Shown one piece after another: positions 16,565 through 24,976 of a stretch of 64,000 nt of DNA. A program made the position numbers and the translations under genes. The stretch lies in NCBI RefSeq assembly GCF_040655735.1, contig NZ_JBFAKK010000014.1, positions 152,708 to 216,707 on the forward strand, written 5' to 3'. Numbering within the stretch: the first letter of the stretch is position 1; each line of letters begins with the position of its first letter. Source of the stretch: Phytomonospora sp040655735. Lineage in GTDB: Bacteria > Actinomycetota > Actinomycetes > Mycobacteriales > Micromonosporaceae. The notes beneath the pieces are model-generated. The model worked only from the letters and a program-made list of their open reading frames with translations, ran no database searches and was not told the origin of the DNA.

Positions 16565-16921
16565 TCAGCCGCTGGACAGGCAGAACACGTGCCCCGACGG
16601 GTCGACGAGCACCGTCCAGTCGTCCCCGCCGGGCTGCTCGGCGGGGACGGTCGCGCCCAGCCCGGTCAGCTCCTTCACCGCGACGGCGACGTCGGCGACG
16701 CTGAAATCGACGTGCGCGCCCGCCGGATCCTGCGGCCACACGGGAGCGGTGTACCCGGCGACGCGCTGGAAGCCGAGCTGCACGCCACCGTCGCCGAGGT
16801 AGACGGTGTCGTCGTCGCTGTAGGTCACCCCCCAGCCGGTGACCTGGCGGTAGAAGTCGGCCAGCGCGGCCGGGTCGGCGCAGTCGAGCGTGATCGTGGC
16901 GGGTTTGGCGATGGCGTTCAT
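16565..16921 (-). CDS. VOC-superfamily (glyoxalase/bleomycin-resistance-like) protein
   Basis: 118 residues with two beta-alpha-beta-beta-beta modules: ITLDCADPAALADFYRQVTGW near the N-terminus and HVDFSVADVAVAVKELTGLGA in the second half. It ends with the typical TVLVDPSGHVFCLSSG. Candidate metal ligands are the His of AHVDF and the glutamates nearby. The specific reaction is not determinable. It is divergent from the AraC gene at 17030, which is a frequent arrangement of a VOC gene with its regulator. Confidence 0.88.
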   Translation of the reverse strand: MNAIAKPATITLDCADPAALADFYRQVTGWGVTYSDDDTVYLGDGGVQLGFQRVAGYTAPVWPQDPAGAHVDFSVADVAVAVKELTGLGATVPAEQPGGDDWTVLVDPSGHVFCLSSG

Positions 16922-17017
16922 CGTGTGCTCCTCAGTGAATGGTCGATCGACTTCGAGCCTGCGCGCGGACACCGCCGACGGCTTGAACATCCTTGCGGTC
17001 TCGTCGTACCCGGCGGC

Positions 17018-17023
17018 TAACCT
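17018..17023 (+). promoter_or_regulatory. -10 box of a leaderless promoter (AraC gene)
   Basis: TAACCT ends 6 bases before the ATG at 17030. Confidence 0.4.
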
Positions 17024-17029
17024 GCGCGC

Positions 17030-17833
17030 ATGCTGTCGGCCAGGACCATCGCGAGCCGGCCGGCCTTCGAGGTCAGCGCCGTCACCTGCAGCGCCGACCA
17101 CACGGGCTGGTCGCCGCCCGACGCGCACGCCGACCACCGTGTCGTACTGGTCCGCTCGGGCCGCTTCAGGCGACGCACGCCAGGCGGGATCACCGACCTG
17201 GACCGCACCACGGCCTACCTCGGCACCCCGGGGGAGGAGGACTCCTTCGCTCACCCCGCAGGCGGTGACGTGTGCACGGCACTGCGCCTGTCACCGCAGC
17301 TGTGGCACGACATCGCCGGCGAGACCCCGGTGCGGCCATGGGCCTACGTCGACGCCCGCGTCGACCTCGCCCACCGCAGGCTCCTCGCCGCCCGCGACGA
17401 CCTCGACTACGCCCTCACCGAAAGCCTCCTCATTCTCCTCGCCGAAGCGATCGGCAACGCAGCCGAAGGAACCCTGCCGTCCGGCCGCGCACGGGACCCC
17501 GCCGCCGAACACCTCGCCGGCGCCGCGCGCGAGGCCGTGCTCGCCGACGACCCCGCCGCCACGGGCCTGCTGCCGCTCGCCACGCTGCTCGGCGTGTCCC
17601 CCTACCGGCTCAGCCGTGCCTTCACCGCCGCCACGGGCACGTCCCTCACCCGCTACCGCAACCGCGTCCGCGTCGGCCGCGCCCTCGACCGCATCGAGGC
17701 CGGCGACACCGAACTCGGCGCGCTCGCCGCACGCCTGGGTTTCGCCGACCAGGCGCACCTGTCGCGCACGGTCCGGCAGCATCTGGGATGTACGCCGACG
17801 GCCGTCAAGGAGCTGCTGCGCCCTCGCCACTGA
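17030..17833 (+). CDS. AraC-family transcriptional regulator
   Basis: 267 residues. The N-terminal part (1-160) is a cupin-like sensing domain with the TAYLGTPGEEDSFAHPAGG region. The C-terminal AraC DNA-binding domain (about 175-262) shows both helix-turn-helix units: LLPLATLLGVSPYRLSRAF and LGALAARLGFADQAHLSRTV. It probably controls the divergent VOC gene and itself from the 108-base interval; inferred from position only. Confidence 0.9.
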   Translation: MLSARTIASRPAFEVSAVTCSADHTGWSPPDAHADHRVVLVRSGRFRRRTPGGITDLDRTTAYLGTPGEEDSFAHPAGGDVCTALRLSPQLWHDIAGETPVRPWAYVDARVDLAHRRLLAARDDLDYALTESLLILLAEAIGNAAEGTLPSGRARDPAAEHLAGAAREAVLADDPAATGLLPLATLLGVSPYRLSRAFTAATGTSLTRYRNRVRVGRALDRIEAGDTELGALAARLGFADQAHLSRTVRQHLGCTPTAVKELLRPRH

Positions 17834-17854
17834 CCCGGGGGACCAGGTACCGGA

Positions 17855-17878
17855 GGCCGCCGGCCACCTGCGGCGGCC
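17855..17878 (+). terminator. Weak hairpin after the AraC gene
   Basis: An 8-bp GC stem (17855-17862 with 17871-17878) and 8-base loop lie 22 bases after the stop codon. There is no T tract. Confidence 0.4.
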
Positions 17879-17896
17879 ACCGAAGTCAGGCGACTC

Positions 17897-17977
17897 CCAC
17901 ACCGGGGACCCAGCACCGGAGGCGGGGCCGAGCCCGATCCCATGCCTGCAAGGAGCCTTCGTTCGCCGCCGACCAGA
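17897..17977 (+). repeat. 80-bp dispersed element, copy 1, upstream of an oxidoreductase gene
   Basis: It shares about 85% identity with 36763-36845, including the blocks CACCGGAGGCGGGG, GAGCCCGATCCCATGCCTG and TTCGTTCGCCGCCGACCA. Both copies lie 62-74 bases before a Gfo/Idh/MocA oxidoreductase gene. Their role, regulatory or relic, is unknown. Confidence 0.7.
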
Positions 17978-18051
17978 GACTCGGCAGACTGGCGACCCGA
18001 CCGGCCGCAGAATATTCTGATCATGCCGTTTCCTCGACAGACTGGACCGAC

Positions 18052-19029
18052 ATGACCGACAGCATCCGGTGGGGCATTCTCGCCACGGGCGGGATCGCCG
18101 CCTCTTTCACGAAGGACCTGCGGCACGCGCCCGACGCGGAGGTCGTCGCGGTGGGTTCGCGTACGGAGGAGTCGGCGCGCGTGTTCGCCGAGGCGCACGG
18201 CATTCCGCGCGCGCACGGGTCGTGGGCGGAGCTGGCGGCGGATCCGGACGTGGACATCGTCTACATCGCCAATACGCACAACGCGCACTTCGCGGCCGCC
18301 GAGACGTGCTTGAAGGCGGGCAAGGCGGTGCTGTGCGAGAAGCCGCTGACGCTGAACCGGGCGCAGGCGCAGGGCCTGGTCGATCTCGCCGGTGAGCGGG
18401 GCCTCTTCTTCATGGAGGCCATGTGGATGCGCACGATTCCGGCGATCCTGAAGCTCAACGAGCTGGTCGCCGAGGGCGCGATCGGCCCGGTCCGGTCGGT
18501 GCGCGCCGATTTCTCCCTCGGGGGACCCTTCGAGCCCGAGCACCGGCTGCGCGATCCCGAGCTGGCCGGCGGGGGCCTGCTCGACCTGGGCGTCTACCCG
18601 GTGTCCTTCGCGCACATGATCCTCGGCGCCCCGGACACGATCGCGGTGTCGGGCTGGAAGACGCCGGAGGGCGTCGACGCGATGGCGGGCATGGTCCTCG
18701 GCTACGAGCGGGCCGTCGCGGTGCTGTCGTGCGGCATCGAGGCCAGTTCGGCGACGGTCGCGTCGGTCGGCGGGCCTCTCGGCCACATCGAGGTGCCGAA
18801 CCCGTTCTTCCGGCCCGGTTCGCTGCGGTTGACACGCGGCGGTGAGGTCGAGGAGATCGAGGTCCCCTACCTCGGCGGCGGCATGGTCCACGAGGCGATC
18901 GAGGCGATGCGTTGCCTGCGTGCGGGCCTGACCCAGAGCCCGCTGATCCCGTGGCAGTCGACGCTGGAGGTCATGGGGATCCTCGACGAGGCCCGCCGGC
19001 AGCTCGGCGTCGTCTACGCCGGCGAGTGA
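18052..19029 (+). CDS. Gfo/Idh/MocA-family oxidoreductase
   Basis: 325 residues. The Rossmann nucleotide-binding fold starts IRWGILATGGIAASF (5-19). The EKPLTL motif with the conserved lysine is at 96-101, and the C-terminal alpha/beta domain includes GGGLLDLGVYPVSFAHMILG, where the conserved Asp/His-type residues sit. These enzymes oxidise or reduce sugars, inositols or related compounds with NAD(P). The start is the ATG at 18052; no clear ribosome site is seen. It stands alone after an 80-bp element also found before the second family member at 36908. Confidence 0.92.
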   Translation: MTDSIRWGILATGGIAASFTKDLRHAPDAEVVAVGSRTEESARVFAEAHGIPRAHGSWAELAADPDVDIVYIANTHNAHFAAAETCLKAGKAVLCEKPLTLNRAQAQGLVDLAGERGLFFMEAMWMRTIPAILKLNELVAEGAIGPVRSVRADFSLGGPFEPEHRLRDPELAGGGLLDLGVYPVSFAHMILGAPDTIAVSGWKTPEGVDAMAGMVLGYERAVAVLSCGIEASSATVASVGGPLGHIEVPNPFFRPGSLRLTRGGEVEEIEVPYLGGGMVHEAIEAMRCLRAGLTQSPLIPWQSTLEVMGILDEARRQLGVVYAGE

Positions 19030-19058
19030 CCTGCTCGGCACATCTGGCCCGGATTGGT

Positions 19059-19064
19059 TAATCT
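19059..19064 (+). promoter_or_regulatory. -10 box of a leaderless promoter (secreted-protein pair)
   Basis: TAATCT ends 7 bases before the ATG at 19072; no ribosome site is present. Confidence 0.45.
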
Positions 19065-19071
19065 GCACCAT

Positions 19072-19704
19072 ATGCAGCCCTGGTACGGGCCGGCCCGCCC
19101 CGAATCCGGCGAGCCGGTCATCGACCTGGGACCGGTCGACGACCCCGCGTCCTGGGAATCGCCGGCCGACGCCCAGCCCACTCCGCCCACCGCCGGGACG
19201 CCCACGGCGACCCGGTGGCTCCTGGTCTCGGTGACGGTCGTCGTCTCCGTGCTCGCGACCGTCGCCGGGATGGTCCTCTTCCAGCGCGCGACGGCCGACT
19301 CCGAGGCGACCCCGCCGCCCACACCGTCCAACATGGACGAACTGCGGGCGTGGGTCGGCGCCGGCGGTCCCGCCGACGCCGTCGCCGGACCGCACGTGCT
19401 CGAACCCGACGGCAACGGCTACCTCACCGACGGCGTCACCGTCGCGCCCGGCCACTACCGCGTCCATCTCCGCTGTGGTCGGCTCGGCACTCATGAGGCG
19501 CCGACCCAGATCAGCCTGGAGGTGCGCAGCACCGACGGCAACTTCGGTGTCGAACTGCCGTGCCCGTCGGCGACGATGCGGATGGAGCACCGCTTCGACT
19601 TCGCCGGACTCGGCGCGATGTGGTTCGAGGGGTACATGAACACCGAGATGGAGGGCCCGCCCTACATCCTCGCCCTGTGGCTGGTTCCGGAGGCCGTGTC
19701 GTGA
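19072..19704 (+). CDS. Membrane-anchored secreted protein of unknown function (first of a related pair)
   Basis: 210 residues. A Pro-rich cytoplasmic N-terminus (1-45) precedes a single membrane helix (about 48-70, WLLVSVTVVVSVLATVAGMV) and an extracytoplasmic beta-rich domain. That domain has two cysteines (RVHLRCGRLG and ELPCPSA) that could form a disulfide. The same two-cysteine pattern recurs in the next gene, which overlaps this stop codon by GTGA, so the two are co-translated paralogues. No known domain was recognised. Confidence 0.7.
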   Translation: MQPWYGPARPESGEPVIDLGPVDDPASWESPADAQPTPPTAGTPTATRWLLVSVTVVVSVLATVAGMVLFQRATADSEATPPPTPSNMDELRAWVGAGGPADAVAGPHVLEPDGNGYLTDGVTVAPGHYRVHLRCGRLGTHEAPTQISLEVRSTDGNFGVELPCPSATMRMEHRFDFAGLGAMWFEGYMNTEMEGPPYILALWLVPEAVS

Positions 19705-20306
19705 GCCGCCTGCACGCGCTTCTCGACCCGATCCGGCGGCCATGGTCGAAGCCCACCCTCGTCCTGGTGACCGCGCTGATCGCCGGTGCGGCCGGATACT
19801 CCGTCTCGGCGACCCGGCCGCCGGAGAAGCCGCCCGTCGTGGAGCACCCGATGGTCGTGGAGAGCTGGATCGGCGAGCTGGAGCGGGAACCGGAGGCCGA
19901 GGCCCTCGGCGAGATCGCCGAGGAGGCCCTCGCCGCGCGTCCGCCGGGCGTCGACGTCATCCGCGAGCTGGTGGTCGCGCAGAACCCGTACTCGTCGAGC
20001 AGCGGCGGTCTGGTGGCGCTGCCTGCGGGCGAGTGGGAGATCTACGTGTCGTGCCGCTTCGGTGAACAGGCCGAGGACACCGAGGGCCTGCGTGCCGGGG
20101 TGAGCCTCTACGGCAACGGCGGGGGCACCGACCGCTACGCCGAGGTCGACTGCCCGGTCGACGGCGGGAAGGTGCTCATGGTGCTCAAGACCACCGCCGA
20201 CACCGCCTACGTCGTCACGGCCATGGCGGTCTCGCCCGGCGACATGACCGAGGACGACTTCTGGCAGACCGAGATGGCCGTCGGGGTCTTCGTCGTCGCG
20301 GCCTGA
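19701..20306 (+). CDS. Membrane-anchored secreted protein of unknown function (second of the pair)
   Basis: 201 residues, GTG start overlapping the previous stop. A signal-anchor helix lies at about 14-33 (PTLVLVTALIAGAAGYSV). After an acidic helical linker comes a beta domain with LPAGEWEIYVSCRFGE and AEVDCPVDGG, matching the cysteine spacing of its neighbour. The pair may form a complex at the cell surface; this is inferred from co-translation and shared architecture. A strong terminator follows. Confidence 0.7.
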   Translation: MSRLHALLDPIRRPWSKPTLVLVTALIAGAAGYSVSATRPPEKPPVVEHPMVVESWIGELEREPEAEALGEIAEEALAARPPGVDVIRELVVAQNPYSSSSGGLVALPAGEWEIYVSCRFGEQAEDTEGLRAGVSLYGNGGGTDRYAEVDCPVDGGKVLMVLKTTADTAYVVTAMAVSPGDMTEDDFWQTEMAVGVFVVAA

Positions 20307-20313
20307 ACGCGAA

Positions 20314-20350
20314 GAAACGCGCCGCCGGTGTCGAACCGGCGGCGCGTTTC
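20314..20350. terminator. Bidirectional hairpin terminator
   Basis: A perfect 16-bp stem (20314-20329 with 20335-20350) with a 5-base loop lies between convergent genes, 7 bases after the plus-strand stop and 8 bases before the minus-strand stop. Confidence 0.9.
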
Positions 20351-20358
20351 GTTCTTAC

Positions 20359-20538
20359 CTAGTCCTCGTCCAGATCGTCGAGGCGGGCCAGCCAGGTCGC
20401 CAGCCGCTCGATCGGGATCTCGAACTCGGGGTTGTCGTCGACGAACTCCTGCAGGCGCGCGGCCACCCAGCTCAGGCTGACCTCTTCCTCACCGCGGCGC
20501 TGCTCCAGCTCCTCGATCCCTCGATCCGTGTAGTACAC
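20359..20538 (-). CDS. DUF6104 small protein coupled to kgd
   Basis: 59 residues from a GTG start at 20538, only 2 bases after the kgd stop, so it is almost certainly translated from the kgd mRNA. The sequence begins YYTDRGIEELEQRRGEEEV and ends IPIERLATWLARLDD followed by acidic residues. It is a helical, highly charged protein conserved next to kgd in many actinobacteria. Its function is not known; a role linked to the 2-oxoglutarate enzyme is an inference from the conserved adjacency. Confidence 0.85.
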   Translation of the reverse strand: MYYTDRGIEELEQRRGEEEVSLSWVAARLQEFVDDNPEFEIPIERLATWLARLDDLDED

Positions 20539-20540
20539 CG

Positions 20541-23500
20541 CTATCCGGCCTTCGGCATCGCCACGTCGACCAGCGCCTGCTGCTCGATGTCGTGGATCTT
20601 CGCCGAACCGACCGACGGAGCGGCGGCCGCCGGACGCGACAGCCGCTGGAGACGCACCCCGTCGAGGTGCTCCAGCAGGTTGAGCGCGATGTGCGACCAG
20701 GCGCCCTGGTTGGCCGGCTCCTCCTGGACCCAGGCGTGCTCGGTCGCGTTCGGGTAGGCGTCCAGCGCGGCCCGGACCTCCTCGACGGGCAGCGGGTAGA
20801 GCTGCTCGACGCGGATGAGGGCGGTGTCGGTGATCCCGCGCTGCTCGCGCGCCGCGGCCAGGTCGTAGTAGACCTTGCCGGAGCACATGAGCACCCGGGT
20901 GACCTTGCTCGGGTCGACGGTCGAGTCGCCCAGCACCGGCTGGAAACCACCGGTGGTGAAGTCCTCGACGGCCGACACGGCGGCCTTGTGACGCAGCAGC
21001 GACTTCGGCGTGAAGACCACCAGGGGCTTCTTCTTCGGCGACAGCGCCTGGCGGCGCAGCAGGTGGAAGTAGTTGGCCGGAGTCGTGCAGTTGGCGATGC
21101 GCATGTTGTCCTCGGCGCACAGCTGGAGGTAGCGCTCAAGGCGGCCCGACGTGTGGTCGGGGCCCTGGCCCTCGTGGCCGTGCGGCAGCAGGAGCGTCAC
21201 GCCGGAGCGCTGCCCCCACTTCGCCTCACCCGAGGAGATGAACTCGTCGACGACCGTCTGGGCGCCGTTGGCGAAGTCGCCGAACTGGGCCTCCCACAGC
21301 ACGAGCGCGTCGGGGTTCTCCACCGAGTAGCCGTACTCGAAGCCCATCGCCGCGTACTCGCTGAGCAGCGAGTCGTAGACGAAGAACCGCGTGTTGTCGG
21401 CCGCGAGCGACCCGACCGGCACGTACTCGGCCTCGGACTTGTTGTCCACGACCACCGAGTGGCGCTGCACGAAGGTTCCGCGACGGGAGTCCTGCCCGGC
21501 GAGCCGGACCTGGACGCCCTGCGCCACCAGGGATCCGAAGGCGATGATCTCGCCGAAGGCCCAGTCGATGCCGCCCTCGGCCGAGGCCTTCGCGCGACGC
21601 TGGAGGACCTGCATGACCCGCTTGTGCGGGACGAAGCCCTCGGGGAGCGCCACGTGCGCCTCACCGATCTGCTTGACCAGGTCGGCGCTGATCGCGGTCT
21701 CGACCTCGGGGTCGGGCTCCACGCTGTAGCGGCGCTGGGTCGGCTGGACGTTCCCGTTGGCCTGCTTGGTGAGGCGGAAGACCTCCTCCAGCTTCGACGA
21801 GTAGTCCTTGAGCGCCTCCTCGGCCTCCTCGACGGTGATGTCGCCGCGGCCGATCAGGGACTCGGTGTAGAGCTTGCGGACCGAGCGCTTCCCGTCGATG
21901 ATCTGGTACATCAGCGGGTTGGTCATCGACGGGTCGTCGCCCTCGTTGTGACCGCGACGGCGGTAGCAGAGCATGTCGATGACGACGTCCTTGTTGAACG
22001 CCTGCCGGTACTCGAACGCCAGCCGCGCCACGCGCACGACGGCCTCGGGGTCGTCGCCGTTGACGTGGAAGATCGGCGCCTGGATCATCCGCGCGACGTC
22101 GGTGGAGTACAGCGAGGAACGCGAGTACTCCGGCGCGGTGGTGAAGCCGACCTGGTTGTTGACGACGATGTGCACGCTGCCGCCGGTGCGGTACCCGCGA
22201 AGCTGCGACAGGTTCAGGGTCTCGGCGACCACGCCCTGCCCGGCGAAGGCCGCGTCGCCGTGCACCAGCACGGGAAGCACGGTGTAGCCGGCCAGGCCCA
22301 GGTTGAGCCGGTCCTGCTTGGCGCGGACGATGCCCTCCAGGACCGGGTCGACGGCCTCAAGGTGCGAGGGGTTCGCCACGATCGACGTCGTGGTGAGGTA
22401 CTCGCCGTCGGCGGTGGTGAACTTGCCGGTCATCCCCAGGTGGTACTTGACGTCCCCGGACCCCTGCGTGCTCTTGGGGTCCATGGTCCCCTCGAACTCG
22501 TTGAAGATCTTCTCGACCGGCTTGCCCACGATGTTGGCCAGCACGTTCAGGCGGCCGCGGTGGGCCATCCCGATGACGACCTCGTCGAGGGAGTTGCGCG
22601 CGGCGTTCGACAGGACCTCGTCGAGCAGCGGGATCAGCGACTCGCCGCCTTCGAGGGAGAAGCGCTTCTGGCCCACGTACTTGGTGGCCAGGAAGGTCTC
22701 GAAGGCCTCGGAGGCGTTGAGGCGCCCGAGGATGTGCTTCTGCTCCTCGGTGCTCGGCTTCTCGTAGGGGCGCTCGACGCGCTCCTGGATCCAGGCCCGC
22801 TCCTCGGGGTCCTGGATGTGCATGTACTCGATGCCGACGCGACGGCAGTACGACTCGCGCAGCACGCCGAGGATGTCGCGGAGCTTCATCTTGCTCTTGC
22901 CCGCGAAACCACCGACGGGGAACACCCGGTCGAGGTCCCACAGGGTCAGGCCGTGCTCAAGGATGTCGAGGTCGGGGTGCCTGCGGATCTCGAACTCGAG
23001 CGGGTCGGTGTCGGCCATGAGGTGGCCGCGGACCCGGTAGGAGCGGATCAGCTCGATCACGCGGGCGGTCTTGTCGACCGTGCCCTCGGCGGTGCCGGCC
23101 ACGTCGCGGACCCAGCGGACCGGCTCGTAGGGCAGGCGCAGCGAGGTGAAGATCTCGTCGTAGAACCCGTCGCCGCCCAGCAGAAGCTCGTGCAGGCGCT
23201 TGAGGAACTCGCCCGACTGCGCGCCCTGGATGATGCGGTGGTCGTAGGTGGAGGTCACCGTGACCGTCTTGGAGACGCCCAGCTCGGTGATGGTCTCCTC
23301 CGACGCGCCGGCGAACTGCGCCGGGTACTCCATCGCGCCGACACCGATGATCGTGCCCTGCCCCTGCATCAGGCGCGGGACGGAGTGCACCGTCCCGATC
23401 CCGCCGGGGTTGGTCAGCGAGATCGTGGTGCCGCCGTAGTCCTCCATGGTCAGCTTGTTGTTGCGGGCCTTGCGGACGATGTCCTCATAGGCCTGCCAGA

Positions 23501-24227
23501 ACTGCCGGAAGTCCATCTTCTCGCAGCCCTTGATGCTGGGCACGACCAGCGTCCGGCTGCCGTCGGGCTTCTGCAGGTCGATCGCCAGGCCCAGGTTGAC
23601 ATGGGCGGGGGCGACCATCTGCGGCTTGCCGTCGACGACCTTGTACGAGTGGTTCATCTCGGGGTGCGCCGCGAGCGCCTTGATCAGCGCGAAGCCGATC
23701 AGGTGCGTGAAGGAGACCTTCCCGCCGCGCCCGCGCTTGAGATGGTTGTTGATGACGATCCGGTTGTCGCTGAGCAGCTTCGCGGGGACCGCGCGCACAC
23801 TCGTCGCCGTCGGGACCTCCAGCGAGGCGTCCATGTTCTGCGCGACCTTCGAGGCCACACCTCGCAGCGGGGTGACCTTGTCACCTTGCGCGGCGGGCTT
23901 GTCCTCGGCCTTGGGCTTCGGCTCCGCTTTGGCCGGCGCGGGGGCGGGCTTGGCGGGAGCGGCCTTGGCGGCCGGTGCCGGTGAGGCGGGCTTGGCGGCG
24001 GGCGCCGGGTTCGCCGGCGCCTTCTCCGCCGGTGCGCTCGCCGGCTTGTCGGTCTTCTGCGACGACTGCTTGTAGTCGCCGAAGAACTCGTGCCAGGTCG
24101 GTTCGACACTCGACGGATCGGCGAGGTACCGCTGGTACATCTCCTCGACGATCCACTCGTTGGGCCCGAACTCGGCAAGCGTGTTGTCTTTGTTTGTCGA
24201 ACTGCTTTCGGTCGACACGGCCGTCAT
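20541..24227 (-). CDS. kgd: Multifunctional 2-oxoglutarate decarboxylase/dehydrogenase E1 with fused succinyltransferase domain
   Basis: 1228 residues, matching mycobacterial KGD/SucA (about 1230). Order: N-terminal E1 segment (FGPNEWIVEEMYQRYLADPSSV, 20-41, given in outline), an Ala/Pro/Lys linker (about 55-115), an E2-like acyltransferase core (about 125-350) with the catalytic TYDHRIIQGAQSGEFLKRL, then the ThDP-dependent E1 region. That region includes MAHRGRLNVLANIVGK, the GDDPEAVVRVARLAFEYR cofactor motif and CYRRRGHNEGDDP. The enzyme converts 2-oxoglutarate to succinyl-CoA with Lpd and E2, or to succinic semialdehyde. In mycobacteria it is inhibited by the FHA protein GarA; no GarA gene is visible here. 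DUF6104 follows. Confidence 0.97.
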   Translation of the reverse strand: MTAVSTESSSTNKDNTLAEFGPNEWIVEEMYQRYLADPSSVEPTWHEFFGDYKQSSQKTDKPASAPAEKAPANPAPAAKPASPAPAAKAAPAKPAPAPAKAEPKPKAEDKPAAQGDKVTPLRGVASKVAQNMDASLEVPTATSVRAVPAKLLSDNRIVINNHLKRGRGGKVSFTHLIGFALIKALAAHPEMNHSYKVVDGKPQMVAPAHVNLGLAIDLQKPDGSRTLVVPSIKGCEKMDFRQFWQAYEDIVRKARNNKLTMEDYGGTTISLTNPGGIGTVHSVPRLMQGQGTIIGVGAMEYPAQFAGASEETITELGVSKTVTVTSTYDHRIIQGAQSGEFLKRLHELLLGGDGFYDEIFTSLRLPYEPVRWVRDVAGTAEGTVDKTARVIELIRSYRVRGHLMADTDPLEFEIRRHPDLDILEHGLTLWDLDRVFPVGGFAGKSKMKLRDILGVLRESYCRRVGIEYMHIQDPEERAWIQERVERPYEKPSTEEQKHILGRLNASEAFETFLATKYVGQKRFSLEGGESLIPLLDEVLSNAARNSLDEVVIGMAHRGRLNVLANIVGKPVEKIFNEFEGTMDPKSTQGSGDVKYHLGMTGKFTTADGEYLTTTSIVANPSHLEAVDPVLEGIVRAKQDRLNLGLAGYTVLPVLVHGDAAFAGQGVVAETLNLSQLRGYRTGGSVHIVVNNQVGFTTAPEYSRSSLYSTDVARMIQAPIFHVNGDDPEAVVRVARLAFEYRQAFNKDVVIDMLCYRRRGHNEGDDPSMTNPLMYQIIDGKRSVRKLYTESLIGRGDITVEEAEEALKDYSSKLEEVFRLTKQANGNVQPTQRRYSVEPDPEVETAISADLVKQIGEAHVALPEGFVPHKRVMQVLQRRAKASAEGGIDWAFGEIIAFGSLVAQGVQVRLAGQDSRRGTFVQRHSVVVDNKSEAEYVPVGSLAADNTRFFVYDSLLSEYAAMGFEYGYSVENPDALVLWEAQFGDFANGAQTVVDEFISSGEAKWGQRSGVTLLLPHGHEGQGPDHTSGRLERYLQLCAEDNMRIANCTTPANYFHLLRRQALSPKKKPLVVFTPKSLLRHKAAVSAVEDFTTGGFQPVLGDSTVDPSKVTRVLMCSGKVYYDLAAAREQRGITDTALIRVEQLYPLPVEEVRAALDAYPNATEHAWVQEEPANQGAWSHIALNLLEHLDGVRLQRLSRPAAAAPSVGSAKIHDIEQQALVDVAMPKAG

Positions 24228-24375
24228 CGCCTCTTCTGCAGCATGTTGAGTGGCTTGGGTACTCCGGGCTACAGGCTACGTCGGAGGGCACGGCGGGGCA
24301 CACCCGACCAGGGTCTTCGACGCCCCTAGCTGGACATATCCCGGCGGGGGTGCACTAACTCATAGTGGGTGTGGT

Positions 24376-24726
24376 TCAGGTCGCCCTGGTGGGAGCGACG
24401 GCGAAGGCGTCGGTGGTCTCCTCAAGGAGCTCCTGGGCGCCGACCACCGTGAACAGCCGCGTGATGAAGCGGCTGGGGTTGGTCACCGTCACGGCGACGC
24501 CGACATCGCGTGCGATGCGGTATCCGACCACGAGCGTGCCGATGCCGGTCGAGTCGAGGACGGTGACGCCCGCGACGTCCACGTGGATCGACTTCGCCTT
24601 GTCGGTGGCGAGGATCTCGGTGATGGACTCCCGGATCCTCGGAGCGGTCGCGTAATCGACCTCGCCTCGTAGTGCCAGAGTCACTCGGCCGTCGGGGGCC
24701 GTGTGGGTCTCGATTGACAGCGTCAT
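24376..24726 (-). CDS. STAS-domain anti-sigma factor antagonist
   Basis: 116 residues. The STAS fold shows the start MTLSIETHTAPDGRVTLALR, LRGEVDYATAPRIRES, and the phospho-acceptor loop VLDSTGIGTLV with Ser59. Antagonists of this type bind an RsbW-like kinase when unphosphorylated and so free a sigma factor. GAGGG precedes the ATG at 24726. No kinase gene is adjacent; the RsbW-like protein at 6544-6936 is a candidate partner but is 18 kb away. It lies downstream of a 250-base non-coding stretch without recognisable sites. Confidence 0.9.
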   Translation of the reverse strand: MTLSIETHTAPDGRVTLALRGEVDYATAPRIRESITEILATDKAKSIHVDVAGVTVLDSTGIGTLVVGYRIARDVGVAVTVTNPSRFITRLFTVVGAQELLEETTDAFAVAPTRAT

Positions 24727-24976
24727 CGCACCCTCATGTCGTCGACTCGTCTCTTGGTGACGTCTATCCGGCCCCGATGGCAGTGCATCGGTGGCGGGGA
24801 ACGCCTCGGCGGGAGTGTCCAGCGTAACCGATTCGTTAGCCGATTGGGACCAGGCACCGGCTTGCCCTGAGCAGGCAACAGTACTAGGACCTGGGCCTTC
24901 TGTCGACGTCAGTGGGGGCGGTCTTCGGGCCCGCAACACTTGGGTTTCTTTCCATATTGGACGGTAGGCGCGCAGG

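Noticed and set aside
20592..23984. 1130-codon open frame on the plus strand antisense to kgd
   Set aside because: It is the GC-driven shadow of a highly conserved gene; composition is Val/Leu/Arg/Asp-rich without domains or a ribosome site.
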